Assembly (NCBI RefSeq): GCF_001687325.1
Contig: NZ_LZRD01000020.1
Location: 102,317-166,316, forward strand
Length of the DNA stretch: 64,000 bases
DNA from: Streptomyces sp. PTY087I2
GTDB lineage: Bacteria; Actinomycetota; Actinomycetes; Streptomycetales; Streptomycetaceae
Direction: 5' to 3'
Below the pieces are notes generated by a model that saw nothing but the letters and a program-made list of their open reading frames with translations, was not told where the DNA came from and did not search any database. The position numbers were made by a program, and so were the translations under genes. This document shows, one piece after another, positions 41,105-49,223 of the stretch (its first letter is position 1; each line of letters begins with the position of its first letter).

Positions 41105-42247
41105 TCAGCGCCCGTACTTCGTGTCCGCCGACGGGTCGAGCGCCAGCCGGTAGCCGCGCTTGACGACCGTCTGGATCAGCCGGGGCACGCCCAGCGCCGA
41201 GCGCAGCCGGGCCATCGCCGTCTCGACCGCGTGCTCGTCGGTGCCGCTGCCGGGCAGGGCCCGCAGCAGGTCGGCGCGGGCCACGACCCAGCCGGGGCGG
41301 CGGGCCAGCGTGTGCAGGAGGGCCATGCCCGCGGGCGGCACCGCGCGCAGTTCGTCGTCGACGAGGACGGCGTGGCCCCGGATCTCGATGCGGTGGCCGG
41401 CGACGGGCAGGATGCGGGCGGCCGCCGGGAGGTGGGCGCACATCAGCTGGACGAGGGGGCCGAGCCGGAAGCGTTCCGGCTGGAGGGTGTCGATGCCCCG
41501 GGCCTGGAGCGGGAGGGCGGTGACCGGTCCGACGCAGGCGACCAGCACGTCGTCGCGCAGGGCGCCGAGGATCTCCGGGAGCAGTCCGCGGGTCTCGGCC
41601 CGGCCCAGGAACGAGGCGGCGGCGGGCGCGCTGGTGAAGGTGATGGCGTCCAGGCCCCGGGCGGCCGTGACGTCGAGCATCCGGTCGAGCGGGGCGAGGT
41701 CCTGCGGCGGCATCCAGCGGTAGACGGGGACGGGGACGACCTCGGCGCCCGCGGCCGTCAGGGACTCGACGAAGCCGGGCAGCGGTTCGCCGTGCAGCTG
41801 GAGGGCGACCCTGCGGCCCGCGACGCCTTCGGCGAGGAGCCGGTCGAGGACCTCGGCCATCGATTCGGACCCGGGCGACCAGGCCTCGGTGAGCCCGGCG
41901 GCCCGGATCGCGCCCTTGACCTTGGGGCCCCGGGCGAGGAGTTCGACCCCACGCAGGGTCTTCAGGAGCGCGTCGCCGATGCCCCAGCCGTCGGCCGCCT
42001 CGATCCAGCCGCGGAAGCCGATCGCGGTGGTGGCGACCGCCACGTCGGGGGCGTGGCCGATCAGCTCCTTGGTGGCGGCGAGGAGTTCGCTGTCGTCGGC
42101 GAGCTGCACGATCCGCAGGGCGGGGGCGTGCAGGACGGCGGCGCCGCGGCGTTTGAGGAGGGTGCCCAGCTCCTCGGCCCGGCGGGCGGCGGTCACCCCG
42201 ACGGTGAAGCCCGCGAGGGGGCCGTGCGTTGTGTCGTCGTCCTGCAT
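41105..42247 (-). CDS. nnaR: NnaR-like regulator: HemD (uroporphyrinogen-III synthase-like) domain fused to a winged-helix DNA-binding domain
   Basis: A 380-residue protein. Residues of about 10-265 are a HemD-like domain (GFTVGVTAARRAEELGTLLKRRGAAV ... ITFTSAPAAASFLG). Residues of about 285-372 are an OmpR/trans_reg_C-type winged helix (AVLVDDELRAVPPAGMALL ... VETAMARLRSALG ... VVKRGYRLAL). NnaR of S. coelicolor has this design and acts with GlnR on nitrate and nitrite assimilation genes; the narK gene directly upstream supports the identification. The true haem-pathway HemD is usually elsewhere, with the other hem genes. A GlnR-like half-site and four tandem 21-bp repeats lie in its promoter region. 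Confidence 0.85.
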   Translation of the reverse strand: MQDDDTTHGPLAGFTVGVTAARRAEELGTLLKRRGAAVLHAPALRIVQLADDSELLAATKELIGHAPDVAVATTAIGFRGWIEAADGWGIGDALLKTLRGVELLARGPKVKGAIRAAGLTEAWSPGSESMAEVLDRLLAEGVAGRRVALQLHGEPLPGFVESLTAAGAEVVPVPVYRWMPPQDLAPLDRMLDVTAARGLDAITFTSAPAAASFLGRAETRGLLPEILGALRDDVLVACVGPVTALPLQARGIDTLQPERFRLGPLVQLMCAHLPAAARILPVAGHRIEIRGHAVLVDDELRAVPPAGMALLHTLARRPGWVVARADLLRALPGSGTDEHAVETAMARLRSALGVPRLIQTVVKRGYRLALDPSADTKYGR

Positions 42248-42267
42248 GGCGTGTTCCCGGCTCCTGT

Positions 42268-42349
42268 GTTCCCGCTGGTGCGCGTTGGTTCCCCGCTGGT
42301 GCGCGTTGGTTCCCCGCTGATACGCGATGGTTCCCGCTGGTGAGGCGAG
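42268..42349 (-). repeat. Four tandem 20-21-bp repeats upstream of nnaR
   Basis: Units GTTCCC(C)GCTGGTGCGCGTTG occur at 42268-42287, 42288-42308, 42309-42329 and 42330-42349. The middle two are 21 bp and the third has three changes. The array starts 21 bp before the nnaR ATG. Near-integral helical phasing (2 turns) makes it a plausible binding array for a regulator such as NnaR itself. Confidence 0.75.
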
Positions 42350-42400
42350 GTGCGGAGGCCCGAGACTGCCAACGGTGCGTGACAGGCTCGGTTCCCCCGT

Positions 42401-42416
42401 ATTTCCCGGCCGTTAC
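42401..42416 (-). promoter_or_regulatory. GlnR-like half box between narK and nnaR
   Basis: On the minus strand GTAAC-n6-GAAAT matches the GlnR half-site pattern gTnAc-n6-GaAAc. It is 154 bp upstream of the nnaR ATG and 28 bp beyond the narK stop. A second half-site at the right spacing is not clear, so this is a partial match. Confidence 0.4.
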
Positions 42417-42443
42417 GTCGCACGACGCCGGGCCGTGCCGTTT

Positions 42444-43775
42444 CTACACCTCCGCGTAACCGAGCTGGGCCCGGGCGGGTACCGGCGCGGGCCGGCGAAG
42501 GTATACCGCCCAGGTGATCGTCACGCACACCCCGTAGAAGGCGAGGAAGGACCAGAAGGCCGCGGTTCCGGTGCCGGAGGCCTGGAAGGACTGGCGGAAG
42601 GCGAGGTTGATCGCCAGGCCGCCGAGGGCGCCGACGGCCCCGATGAGGCCCATGGCCGCGCCGGAGAGCCGCCGTCCGTGGGCGGCGGCCGCCTCGCCGT
42701 CCAGGCCCCGGGCCAGCGCCTTGGTGTGGAAGATGCCGGGGATCATCTTGTACGTCGATCCGTTGCCGAGGCCCGTCAGGACGAACAGGGCGGTGAAGCC
42801 GGTGAGGAAGACCGGCAGCGAGGCGGTTCCCGAGGCGTGGATGACGACGCCGGTGGCGGCGGCCATCGCGACGAAGGTGGCCAGGGTGATGCGCGCGCCG
42901 CCGTACCGGTCGGCGAGGCGGCCCCCGACGGGCCGGATCAGGGAGCCCAGCAGCGGGCCGATGAAGGTGAGCGAGGCGGCCTGGAGCGGGGTCCGGCCGA
43001 ACTGGGTCTGGAGCACCAGGCCGAAGGCGAAGCTGTAGCCGATGAACGAGCCGAAGGTGCCGATGTAGAGGACCGACATGATCCAGGTGTGCGGGTCGCG
43101 GACGGCCTCCAGCGCGGCCCCGGTGTCGTTCTTCACGGGCCGCAGGTTGTCCATGTACAGGGCGGCGCAGACGGCGGCCAGGACGATCAGCGGGAGGTAG
43201 ACGCCGAGGACGATCCGGGGGTGCGAGGCGCCCAGGGTGCCGATGACGAGCAGGCCGACGAGCTGGACGACGGGGACGCCGATGTTGCCGCCGCCCGCGT
43301 TGAGGCCGAGCGCCCAGCCCTTCTTGCGCAGCGGGAAGAAGGCGTTGATGTTGGTCATCGACGAGGCGAAGTTGCCGCCGCCGATCCCGGTGAGCGCCGC
43401 GACCGCCACGAACGTGCCGTACGAGGTTCCGGGCTCCATCACCCAGAACGCGGCCAGGGTCGGGACGAGCAGGCTCACCGCGCTGAAGATCGTCCAGTTG
43501 CGGCCGCCGAAGCGGGCGACGGCGAAGGTGTACGGGACCCGGACCAGCGCGCCGACGAGGGTGGCGGTCGAGATGAGGAAGAACTTCCCGGCCGGGTCGA
43601 TGCCGTACTCCGGTCCCATGAAGAGGACCATCACCGACCACAGGGTCCAGATGGAGAATCCGATGTGCTCGGAGAGCACGGAGAACCAGAGGTTGCGGCG
43701 GGCGACGCGTTCGCCCTTCTCCCGCCAGAACGTCTCGTCCTCCGGCTCCCAGGTCTCGATCCAACGGCCTGCCAT
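42444..43775 (-). CDS. narK: Nitrate/nitrite transporter, NarK type
   Basis: A 443-residue MFS protein for nitrate uptake or nitrite export. Twelve membrane segments are visible. The two nitrate-signature regions are GIGGGNFASSMTNINAFFP (about residues 126-144) and GLGNGSTYKMIPGIF (about 331-345), both strongly conserved in NarK/NasA. An ATG at 43775 is used (GGAGG seven bases upstream); a GTG lies one codon earlier. It is upstream of nnaR in the same orientation. With no nitrate or nitrite reductase gene here, it serves enzymes encoded elsewhere. Confidence 0.92.
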   Translation of the reverse strand: MAGRWIETWEPEDETFWREKGERVARRNLWFSVLSEHIGFSIWTLWSVMVLFMGPEYGIDPAGKFFLISTATLVGALVRVPYTFAVARFGGRNWTIFSAVSLLVPTLAAFWVMEPGTSYGTFVAVAALTGIGGGNFASSMTNINAFFPLRKKGWALGLNAGGGNIGVPVVQLVGLLVIGTLGASHPRIVLGVYLPLIVLAAVCAALYMDNLRPVKNDTGAALEAVRDPHTWIMSVLYIGTFGSFIGYSFAFGLVLQTQFGRTPLQAASLTFIGPLLGSLIRPVGGRLADRYGGARITLATFVAMAAATGVVIHASGTASLPVFLTGFTALFVLTGLGNGSTYKMIPGIFHTKALARGLDGEAAAAHGRRLSGAAMGLIGAVGALGGLAINLAFRQSFQASGTGTAAFWSFLAFYGVCVTITWAVYLRRPAPVPARAQLGYAEV

Positions 43776-43869
43776 CACGCGCCTCCACAGGGGGTCGGGG
43801 TGTTGTTCCCGACGCTAGGGAGCCCGCGTTTCGGCGTGGTGCCGCGAGGTGACCGGTGCGCAACCTTGC

Positions 43870-43899
43870 TCTCACCGGGCCGTTCCCGGCCCGGTGAGA
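43870..43899 (-). terminator. Terminator of the mat-type operon
   Basis: TCTCACCGGGCC (43870-43881) pairs perfectly with GGCCCGGTGAGA (43888-43899), 6-base loop, 24 bp past the acyltransferase stop. Confidence 0.75.
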
Positions 43900-43922
43900 T
43901 GCCCGGTGGGACGCGGTGCCCG

Positions 43923-45086
43923 CTACCGCCTGCCGTCCGGCCAGAGCCGGGGGCGACGCTTGGCGGCGACGTCCTCCACCCAGCCGACGGCGACGATCAT
44001 GAGCGCGATCAGCGGCCAGACGAGCAGGGTCATCAGCAGGGTGTACCCGGCCTCGACCGTCGAGCCCAGGTGCTCGTCCACGTACGGGATCTTCCAGAGG
44101 AGGTCGAGCAGCGGGACCGTCGCCAGTATCAGCAGGTTGTGCCAGAGGTAGATCGTCACGGCCCGGTTGTTGGCGAGCGTGACCAGGCGGTCGAAGCGGG
44201 CGAGCCGGCCGGGCAGCTCCTGCCAGGACGGGGCGTACTGGAGCAGGATCACGCAGAAGCCGAGCGACCAGGTCGCCTGGGCCAGCGGGATGTCGTTGAG
44301 GTCCCAGCCGTCCGCGGTGAGGTGCCCGGCGGCCCACCAGAGCCCGAAGCCCATGACGATCGACGCCAGCGAGACGGTGAGGTAGCGCGGCACGTCCTTG
44401 AACAGGCCGTCGTGGTGGGCGAAGCCGAGGACCCAGCAGGCGCCGAACACCGCGAAGTCGCTGAGCGCGTTGCCGGTCTCGCCCGGGATCGTCACGAGGC
44501 CGGTGCCGATCACGGCGGTCAGGCCGAGCGGGGCGAGCAGCGTCGCCCAGGGCAGCTTCCGGAACGCCCGGAGCAGCAGGGGCGAGGCGATGACGAACCA
44601 GAGGTAGGCGCGGATGTACCAGAGCGGGCCTGCCGCCTGGACCGCCCAGGTGTCCTCCAGCAGACCGGCCTGGTCACCGCTGGACCAGGGGAAGGGAGGC
44701 GCGCCGACGGGGAAGACGTACCAGGCAAGCTTGATGAACCACCACGCGCCCTCCGACTTCACCGGCTGCCAGCCCAGCGCGAACATCATCGGTACGACGA
44801 CGAGCGCGAACACCCACATGGGCGGCAGCAGCCGGCGGATACGGCCCCGGATGACGCCCAGGGCCGGGCGGGACAGCGAGCGGGCCATCAGCGAACCGGC
44901 CAGCGCGAACATCACGCCCATGGAGGGGAAGAGGACGGTCAGCCAGGCCCAGCCGAAGATGTGGTAGATCACCACGCGGACCAGGGCGATGGTCCGGAGC
45001 AGATCGAGATAGCGGTCCCGGCCGGGCTTCTTCGCCGCGGCGGGGGACGCCACAGGGGTCCCGGCGGGCACGGTGGGGGCGGTCAT
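43923..45086 (-). CDS. Membrane acyltransferase of the mat-type polysaccharide operon
   Basis: A 387-residue integral membrane protein of the acyltransferase-3 family. The characteristic start RDRYLDLLRTIALVRVVIYHIFGW (residues about 22-45) contains the R-x(n)-H motif, and about ten membrane segments follow. It would O-acetylate or otherwise acylate the extracellular polymer made by the upstream enzyme. The ATG overlaps the stop of matB by 4 bases, so it is the last gene of the three-gene unit matA-matB-acyltransferase. The acyl donor and sugar position are unknown. Confidence 0.85.
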   Translation of the reverse strand: MTAPTVPAGTPVASPAAAKKPGRDRYLDLLRTIALVRVVIYHIFGWAWLTVLFPSMGVMFALAGSLMARSLSRPALGVIRGRIRRLLPPMWVFALVVVPMMFALGWQPVKSEGAWWFIKLAWYVFPVGAPPFPWSSGDQAGLLEDTWAVQAAGPLWYIRAYLWFVIASPLLLRAFRKLPWATLLAPLGLTAVIGTGLVTIPGETGNALSDFAVFGACWVLGFAHHDGLFKDVPRYLTVSLASIVMGFGLWWAAGHLTADGWDLNDIPLAQATWSLGFCVILLQYAPSWQELPGRLARFDRLVTLANNRAVTIYLWHNLLILATVPLLDLLWKIPYVDEHLGSTVEAGYTLLMTLLVWPLIALMIVAVGWVEDVAAKRRPRLWPDGRR

Positions 45087-47290
45087 CCGACGGGCCTCTT
45101 CTCGGGGACGGACCCGGTGCCGCGCCGCTGGGCGGAGACCCCGCCGGGGGCTTCCACCGCGCCGGTGCGGCGCAGCTTCTGCCAGCGCAGCCGGCCGCCG
45201 GTGAGCGCGGTGATCCAGGACTGGAGCAGCACGACGTACATGAGCTGGCGGTAGAGGATCTGCTGGAGCGGCAGCGAGAGCAGATGGGTCATGCGTTCCT
45301 TGTCCAGCCGGAAGGCGTACGCGGCGCAGACGGCCTGGACGACCAGGACGCCGAACCACGCGGCCACGGTCTTGCCGGTCGGGCCGAAGACGAGTCCGTA
45401 CAGCAGGAACACGTCGATGAGCGGCGCGAGCAGCGGGGCGACGACCATGAACAGGGAGACGAACGGCAGGCCGACCCGCCCGAAGCGGCCGGAGGGCCCG
45501 CGTTCGATGACGGCCCTGCGGTGCTTCCAGATCGCCTGCATGGTGCCGTAACTCCACCGGTAGCGCTGCGACCAGAGCTGCTGCACGGACTCCGGGGCCT
45601 CGGTCCAGGCGCGGGCGTTCTCGGCGTAGACGACGCGCCAGCCGTCCCGGTGCAGGGCCATGGTGATGTCGGTGTCCTCGGCGAGGGTGTCCTCGCTCAT
45701 GCCGCCGACCCGCTCCAGGGCCTCGCGGCGGAACGCCCCGACGGCGCCGGGGATGGTGGGCATGCAGCCGAGCACGTCGTACATGCGGCGGTCCAGGTTG
45801 AAGCCCATCACGTACTCGATGTGCTGCCAGGCGCCGATGAGGGAGTCGCGGTTGCCGACCTTGGCGTTGCCCGCGACGGCTCCGACCCGGGGGTCGGCGA
45901 AGGGCTGGACCAGTTCGCGGACCGTGGCCGGTTCGAAGACGGTGTCGCCGTCCATCATCACGACGATGTCGTAACGGGCGTGCCGGATGCCGTTGTTGAG
46001 GGCGGCCGGCTTGCCCGCATTCTGCTGGCGCACCACCCGTACGTGCGGCATCCGCATGGCCTCGACGAGGTCGGCGGTGCCGTCGGTGGAGCCGTCGTCG
46101 ATGACGATGATCTCGATGGGGTGCTCACTGGCGGCCAGGGAGCGCACGGTCGCCTCGATGCACTCGCGTTCGTTGTACGCGGGGACGAGGACGGAGACCG
46201 GGCGGCTCAGGGGCTCGCCCCAGCTGAAGTTCCGGCGGCGGACCTTGCGGGCGTGCAGGAAGGAGAGCAGCAGCATCAACCCGAAGCGGGCCAGGACCAG
46301 GGCGCCGATGGCGGCGAGCCCGACGACCAGGACGCCGGTGATCCGCTCGGAGACGGCGACGGCGGAGACGAACGCCTTGCCCTTCCACAGGGCGAACCCG
46401 GTGACCGGGGTGTGCGCGCTGGGGGCGTCCAGGGCCGTGGTGAGGCGGGTGAAGGTGTAGCCCTTCTCCTTGAGATCGGGCAGCAGGGTGTCCAGCGCGG
46501 CCACGGTCTGCGAGCGGTCGCCGCCGGAGTCGTGCATCAGGATGATCGCGCCCTTGCCGTCCTTCGGCGTGGCCCGGTCGACGATGGCCCGGACCCCGGG
46601 GCGCTTCCAGTCCTCGCTGTCGGTGTCGTTGACGACGGTGAGGTAGCCGCGGCTGCCGATGTACTTCGTGACCGGCCAGGACTTGTTGTCCATGGCGTCC
46701 GAGAAGGAGGAGTACGGCGGCCGGAAGATCGAGGTGCGGACCCCGGCCGCGCCGGCCAGCGCCAGCTGGTTCTGCGACAGCTCCCAGTCGATGCGCGAGG
46801 TGGACTGGTAGGAGAGGTCGGGGTGGTTGAAGGTGTGCAGGCCGAGCTCATGGCCCTCCTCCACCATCCGCCGGACCAGGTCCGGGTGGCGGGCGGCCAT
46901 GTTGCCGGTGACGAAGAAGACGCCGTGGGCGTCGTACTCCTTCAGCTTGTCGAGCACCTTCGGCGTCCACACCGGGTCGGGCCCGTCGTCGAAGGTCAGG
47001 ACGATCCGGCGGTCCGGGATGCGCAGGGTCTTCGCCTCACCGGAGCGGGCGTCGATGACGGGCCCGCCGGTCAGGACGTCCTCGGGCACCCGGTCGGTCG
47101 GGGCGGCGTCGCGGACCCGGTGGTCGGCGAGGATCTCGCTGTGCACGTATCCGCGCAGCATCAGCATCGCGAGCAGGGCGACGAGAAGGGTCGTCGGCAG
47201 GAGGTAGCGCATGGGGAGCCTGAGCCGGCTCCGGCCACGTGACGCCTTGCGCTTCCTGCCGTTCCTGCCCCGCGTGGCGGGGGAGTTCAT
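45083..47290 (-). CDS. matB: Bifunctional polysaccharide deacetylase/glycosyltransferase (MatB-like)
   Basis: A 735-residue membrane enzyme. After a basic N-terminus and an anchor (about 28-47) comes a NodB deacetylase domain with LTFDDGPDP (about 98-106, metal-binding Asp) and HTFNHPDL (metal-binding His pair). A processive GT2 domain follows: VSVLVPAYNERECIEATVRSL, DDGSTDGTAD, MMDGDTVF and the QRYRW motif that holds the acceptor. Three C-terminal membrane segments follow. This architecture is that of MatB in S. lividans/S. coelicolor, which makes a partly de-N-acetylated poly-beta-1,6-GlcNAc that glues hyphae into pellets. The role is assigned from domain plan and gene order. Confidence 0.85.
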   Translation of the reverse strand: MNSPATRGRNGRKRKASRGRSRLRLPMRYLLPTTLLVALLAMLMLRGYVHSEILADHRVRDAAPTDRVPEDVLTGGPVIDARSGEAKTLRIPDRRIVLTFDDGPDPVWTPKVLDKLKEYDAHGVFFVTGNMAARHPDLVRRMVEEGHELGLHTFNHPDLSYQSTSRIDWELSQNQLALAGAAGVRTSIFRPPYSSFSDAMDNKSWPVTKYIGSRGYLTVVNDTDSEDWKRPGVRAIVDRATPKDGKGAIILMHDSGGDRSQTVAALDTLLPDLKEKGYTFTRLTTALDAPSAHTPVTGFALWKGKAFVSAVAVSERITGVLVVGLAAIGALVLARFGLMLLLSFLHARKVRRRNFSWGEPLSRPVSVLVPAYNERECIEATVRSLAASEHPIEIIVIDDGSTDGTADLVEAMRMPHVRVVRQQNAGKPAALNNGIRHARYDIVVMMDGDTVFEPATVRELVQPFADPRVGAVAGNAKVGNRDSLIGAWQHIEYVMGFNLDRRMYDVLGCMPTIPGAVGAFRREALERVGGMSEDTLAEDTDITMALHRDGWRVVYAENARAWTEAPESVQQLWSQRYRWSYGTMQAIWKHRRAVIERGPSGRFGRVGLPFVSLFMVVAPLLAPLIDVFLLYGLVFGPTGKTVAAWFGVLVVQAVCAAYAFRLDKERMTHLLSLPLQQILYRQLMYVVLLQSWITALTGGRLRWQKLRRTGAVEAPGGVSAQRRGTGSVPEKRPVG

Positions 47291-47986
47291 CTACGGGGCG
47301 CTCTCTTCTTGCACCGGCTGTTCCGGGTCCACGACGGGCGGGCCCGTCGGTTCGGTCGGCTCCGGCTCGGTGGTCGGTGGCGTGGGGTCGACCGGCGGCT
47401 TGGCGGTCGAGGTCGTGGGGGCGGGCTTCGTGGCACCGCCACCGCCGCCACCGCCCGTGGCGGGACGGGACGGGTCCGCGGAGGCGGACGCCGAGGGGCG
47501 GTCCGCCGATCCGGCGGGCACGAGCACGGAGGTGGCCGAGGGGGTGGCGCCCGCGGGGACGCCGGACGCGCCGGCCGCCGGGGCGTCGGAGGCGCTGGGG
47601 CCCGGCTCCGGGGTGCCGTCGTCGGACAGGCCGTCGTCGGCGGTGCCGGCGTCGGTCTCGGGCAGCTCCTCGACCTGCTCCGCCTTCGCCTCCTCCTTGG
47701 GGCCGGACAGGGGCAGCCAGGGGGCGGTGGAGTTGCCGCCGAGGACGGCGAAGACCAGCGTCACGGCGTAACCGGCGCAGACCGTGGCGAGGACCCAGCC
47801 GAGGCGTCGGAAGGTCTTGCTGCGGCGGCCGCTCTCGTCCACGAAGACGGGGCCGTCGGAGCCCTCCGGCGGGGCGGGTTCGCCGGGCAGTTCGGCGAGC
47901 TGACGGCCCAGTCCGTCGAGTTGGATCGTCGCGTCGTTGGGCTCGTGCGTGTGCCCGGTTCTTGTGCCTTCGCGCCAGTTGTCCAC
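47291..47986 (-). CDS. matA: Membrane-anchored Pro/Thr-rich protein, MatA-like
   Basis: A 231-residue protein with one membrane segment at about residues 59-80 (WVLATVCAGYAVTLVFAVLGG) and a long outer tail rich in Pro, Thr, Ala and Gly (ATGGGGGGGATKPAPTTSTAKPP). The cytoplasmic part is about 55 residues. Its TAG stop directly abuts the matB ATG, so the two are coupled. In S. lividans matA and matB together are required for pellet formation; the molecular role of MatA is not known to me. The GTG at 47986 is a choice between several in-frame starts (a TTG at 48010 is 8 codons earlier); low certainty on the start. Confidence 0.65.
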   Translation of the reverse strand: MDNWREGTRTGHTHEPNDATIQLDGLGRQLAELPGEPAPPEGSDGPVFVDESGRRSKTFRRLGWVLATVCAGYAVTLVFAVLGGNSTAPWLPLSGPKEEAKAEQVEELPETDAGTADDGLSDDGTPEPGPSASDAPAAGASGVPAGATPSATSVLVPAGSADRPSASASADPSRPATGGGGGGGATKPAPTTSTAKPPVDPTPPTTEPEPTEPTGPPVVDPEQPVQEESAP

Positions 47987-48148
47987 AGGTGCAGCCCATC
48001 CCCCACTCAATGAATCAGGCGCACCGAATTTGACCGGTTCTTTACTGTCGGACTGGGCCCCCACCCGTCCACGAACCTGGCGTCCATGCACCCGGATGAT
48101 GAATGTAGCGCACGACATTGACGCCCAAGTGCCCCTGAACGGAGTTGA

Positions 48149-49120
48149 TCAGGAACGGTTGCGCATCAGTGACAGATCCGGCTCGGGCAGCCAGGACCCG
48201 GACGGCTGGTCCATCCACCCCTCGGCAAGGCCCAACTGGTCAGTAGCGTTGCGCAGCGCGTCCACGCCGGGATGGGTCAGCCCTTTCCGCCAGACCAGCG
48301 AGACCGGCGAAAGCGGAACCGGGTCGACGAGCGGGCGCAGTACGGTCCCGGGCAGCGGCGGAAAGCCGACAACGGCCAGAACGGGGTGTCCGCCCTTCTC
48401 CATGACCCGCTGGAATTCGGCCACGCCGACGGCGAGCGGAACGGGTGGGGCCATCACGATGCCCCATTCGGCGAACAGCGATGCGGCGAGGTCGGTCCAC
48501 TCCCGCGTCCGCTCGTTGCCGGCCCCCGCGTAGACGGTCTCGCCGGACAGCTCGGCCAGGGCGACGGTCTCCCGCTCGGCGAGGGGATGAGCCAGGGGCA
48601 GCATCAGGGCCATCGGCTCGTACCGCACGGGGTGCACGGAAAGCCCCGCCCGCACGGCGGGGGCCAGTCCGGCGGCCCGGCCGAAGGAGGCGTCGAGCCG
48701 GCCGGCCAGGATCTCGGCGGCGGCCCAGGTGAGCCCGGACTCGAACCGGGCCATCAGCTCGCACTCGGGCACCAGTTCACGGGCGCGCTCCAGGACCCGG
48801 GCGGCGGTGGCTCCGTCGCTGTTCAGGTCCACCAGCAGCGGCCGGGCGGGGGCGCCGCTGAACGCCCCGGCGAGTTCGGCGTGCGCGTCGAGCACCCGGC
48901 GGGCGTACGGCAGCAGGCGTTCGCCGTCCGGGGTGAGCGTGACCTGCCGGGTGGTCCGGACGAACAGCTCCGCGCCCAGCTCGCGTTCCAGCCGCCGGAC
49001 GTCCCGGCTCAGCGACTGCTGCGCGACGAAGAGCCGGGCGGCGGCCCGGGTGAAGTGCAGTTCGTCGGCGACGGCGAGGAAGGCGCGCAGGAGCCGGGGG
49101 TCGGTGTCGGCGGGAGGCAC
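48149..49120 (-). CDS. LysR family transcriptional regulator
   Basis: A 323-residue LTTR. The N-terminal HTH (LLRAFLAVADELHFTRAAARLFVAQQSLSRDVRRLERELGAELFVRT is the typical pattern) is at about residues 9-60, followed by a LysR substrate-binding domain (about 92-300). The GTG start at 49120 gives MPPADTDPRLL. It is divergent from an MFS transporter gene 103 bp away, and LysR-type genes usually control such a divergent neighbour. The inducer is unknown. Confidence 0.88.
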   Translation of the reverse strand: MPPADTDPRLLRAFLAVADELHFTRAAARLFVAQQSLSRDVRRLERELGAELFVRTTRQVTLTPDGERLLPYARRVLDAHAELAGAFSGAPARPLLVDLNSDGATAARVLERARELVPECELMARFESGLTWAAAEILAGRLDASFGRAAGLAPAVRAGLSVHPVRYEPMALMLPLAHPLAERETVALAELSGETVYAGAGNERTREWTDLAASLFAEWGIVMAPPVPLAVGVAEFQRVMEKGGHPVLAVVGFPPLPGTVLRPLVDPVPLSPVSLVWRKGLTHPGVDALRNATDQLGLAEGWMDQPSGSWLPEPDLSLMRNRS

Positions 49121-49223
49121 GCCGCGAATCTATCGCGCGGGACCGCATTCACAACACGTGCGCGTGAATCGGTACGGATCAGGTGTTGGACCCGGGCGGC
49201 GGTACGCGGCGAGCCTGGTCCGT

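Noticed and set aside
41105..42247. Haem-pathway uroporphyrinogen-III synthase (hemD)
   Set aside because: The fused C-terminal winged-helix domain, the neighbouring narK and the absence of other hem genes make the NnaR-type regulator more likely.
43779..43869. A full GlnR box upstream of narK
   Set aside because: GTCAC and GAAAC occur, but with the wrong spacing (about 16 bases instead of 6), so I did not call a site.
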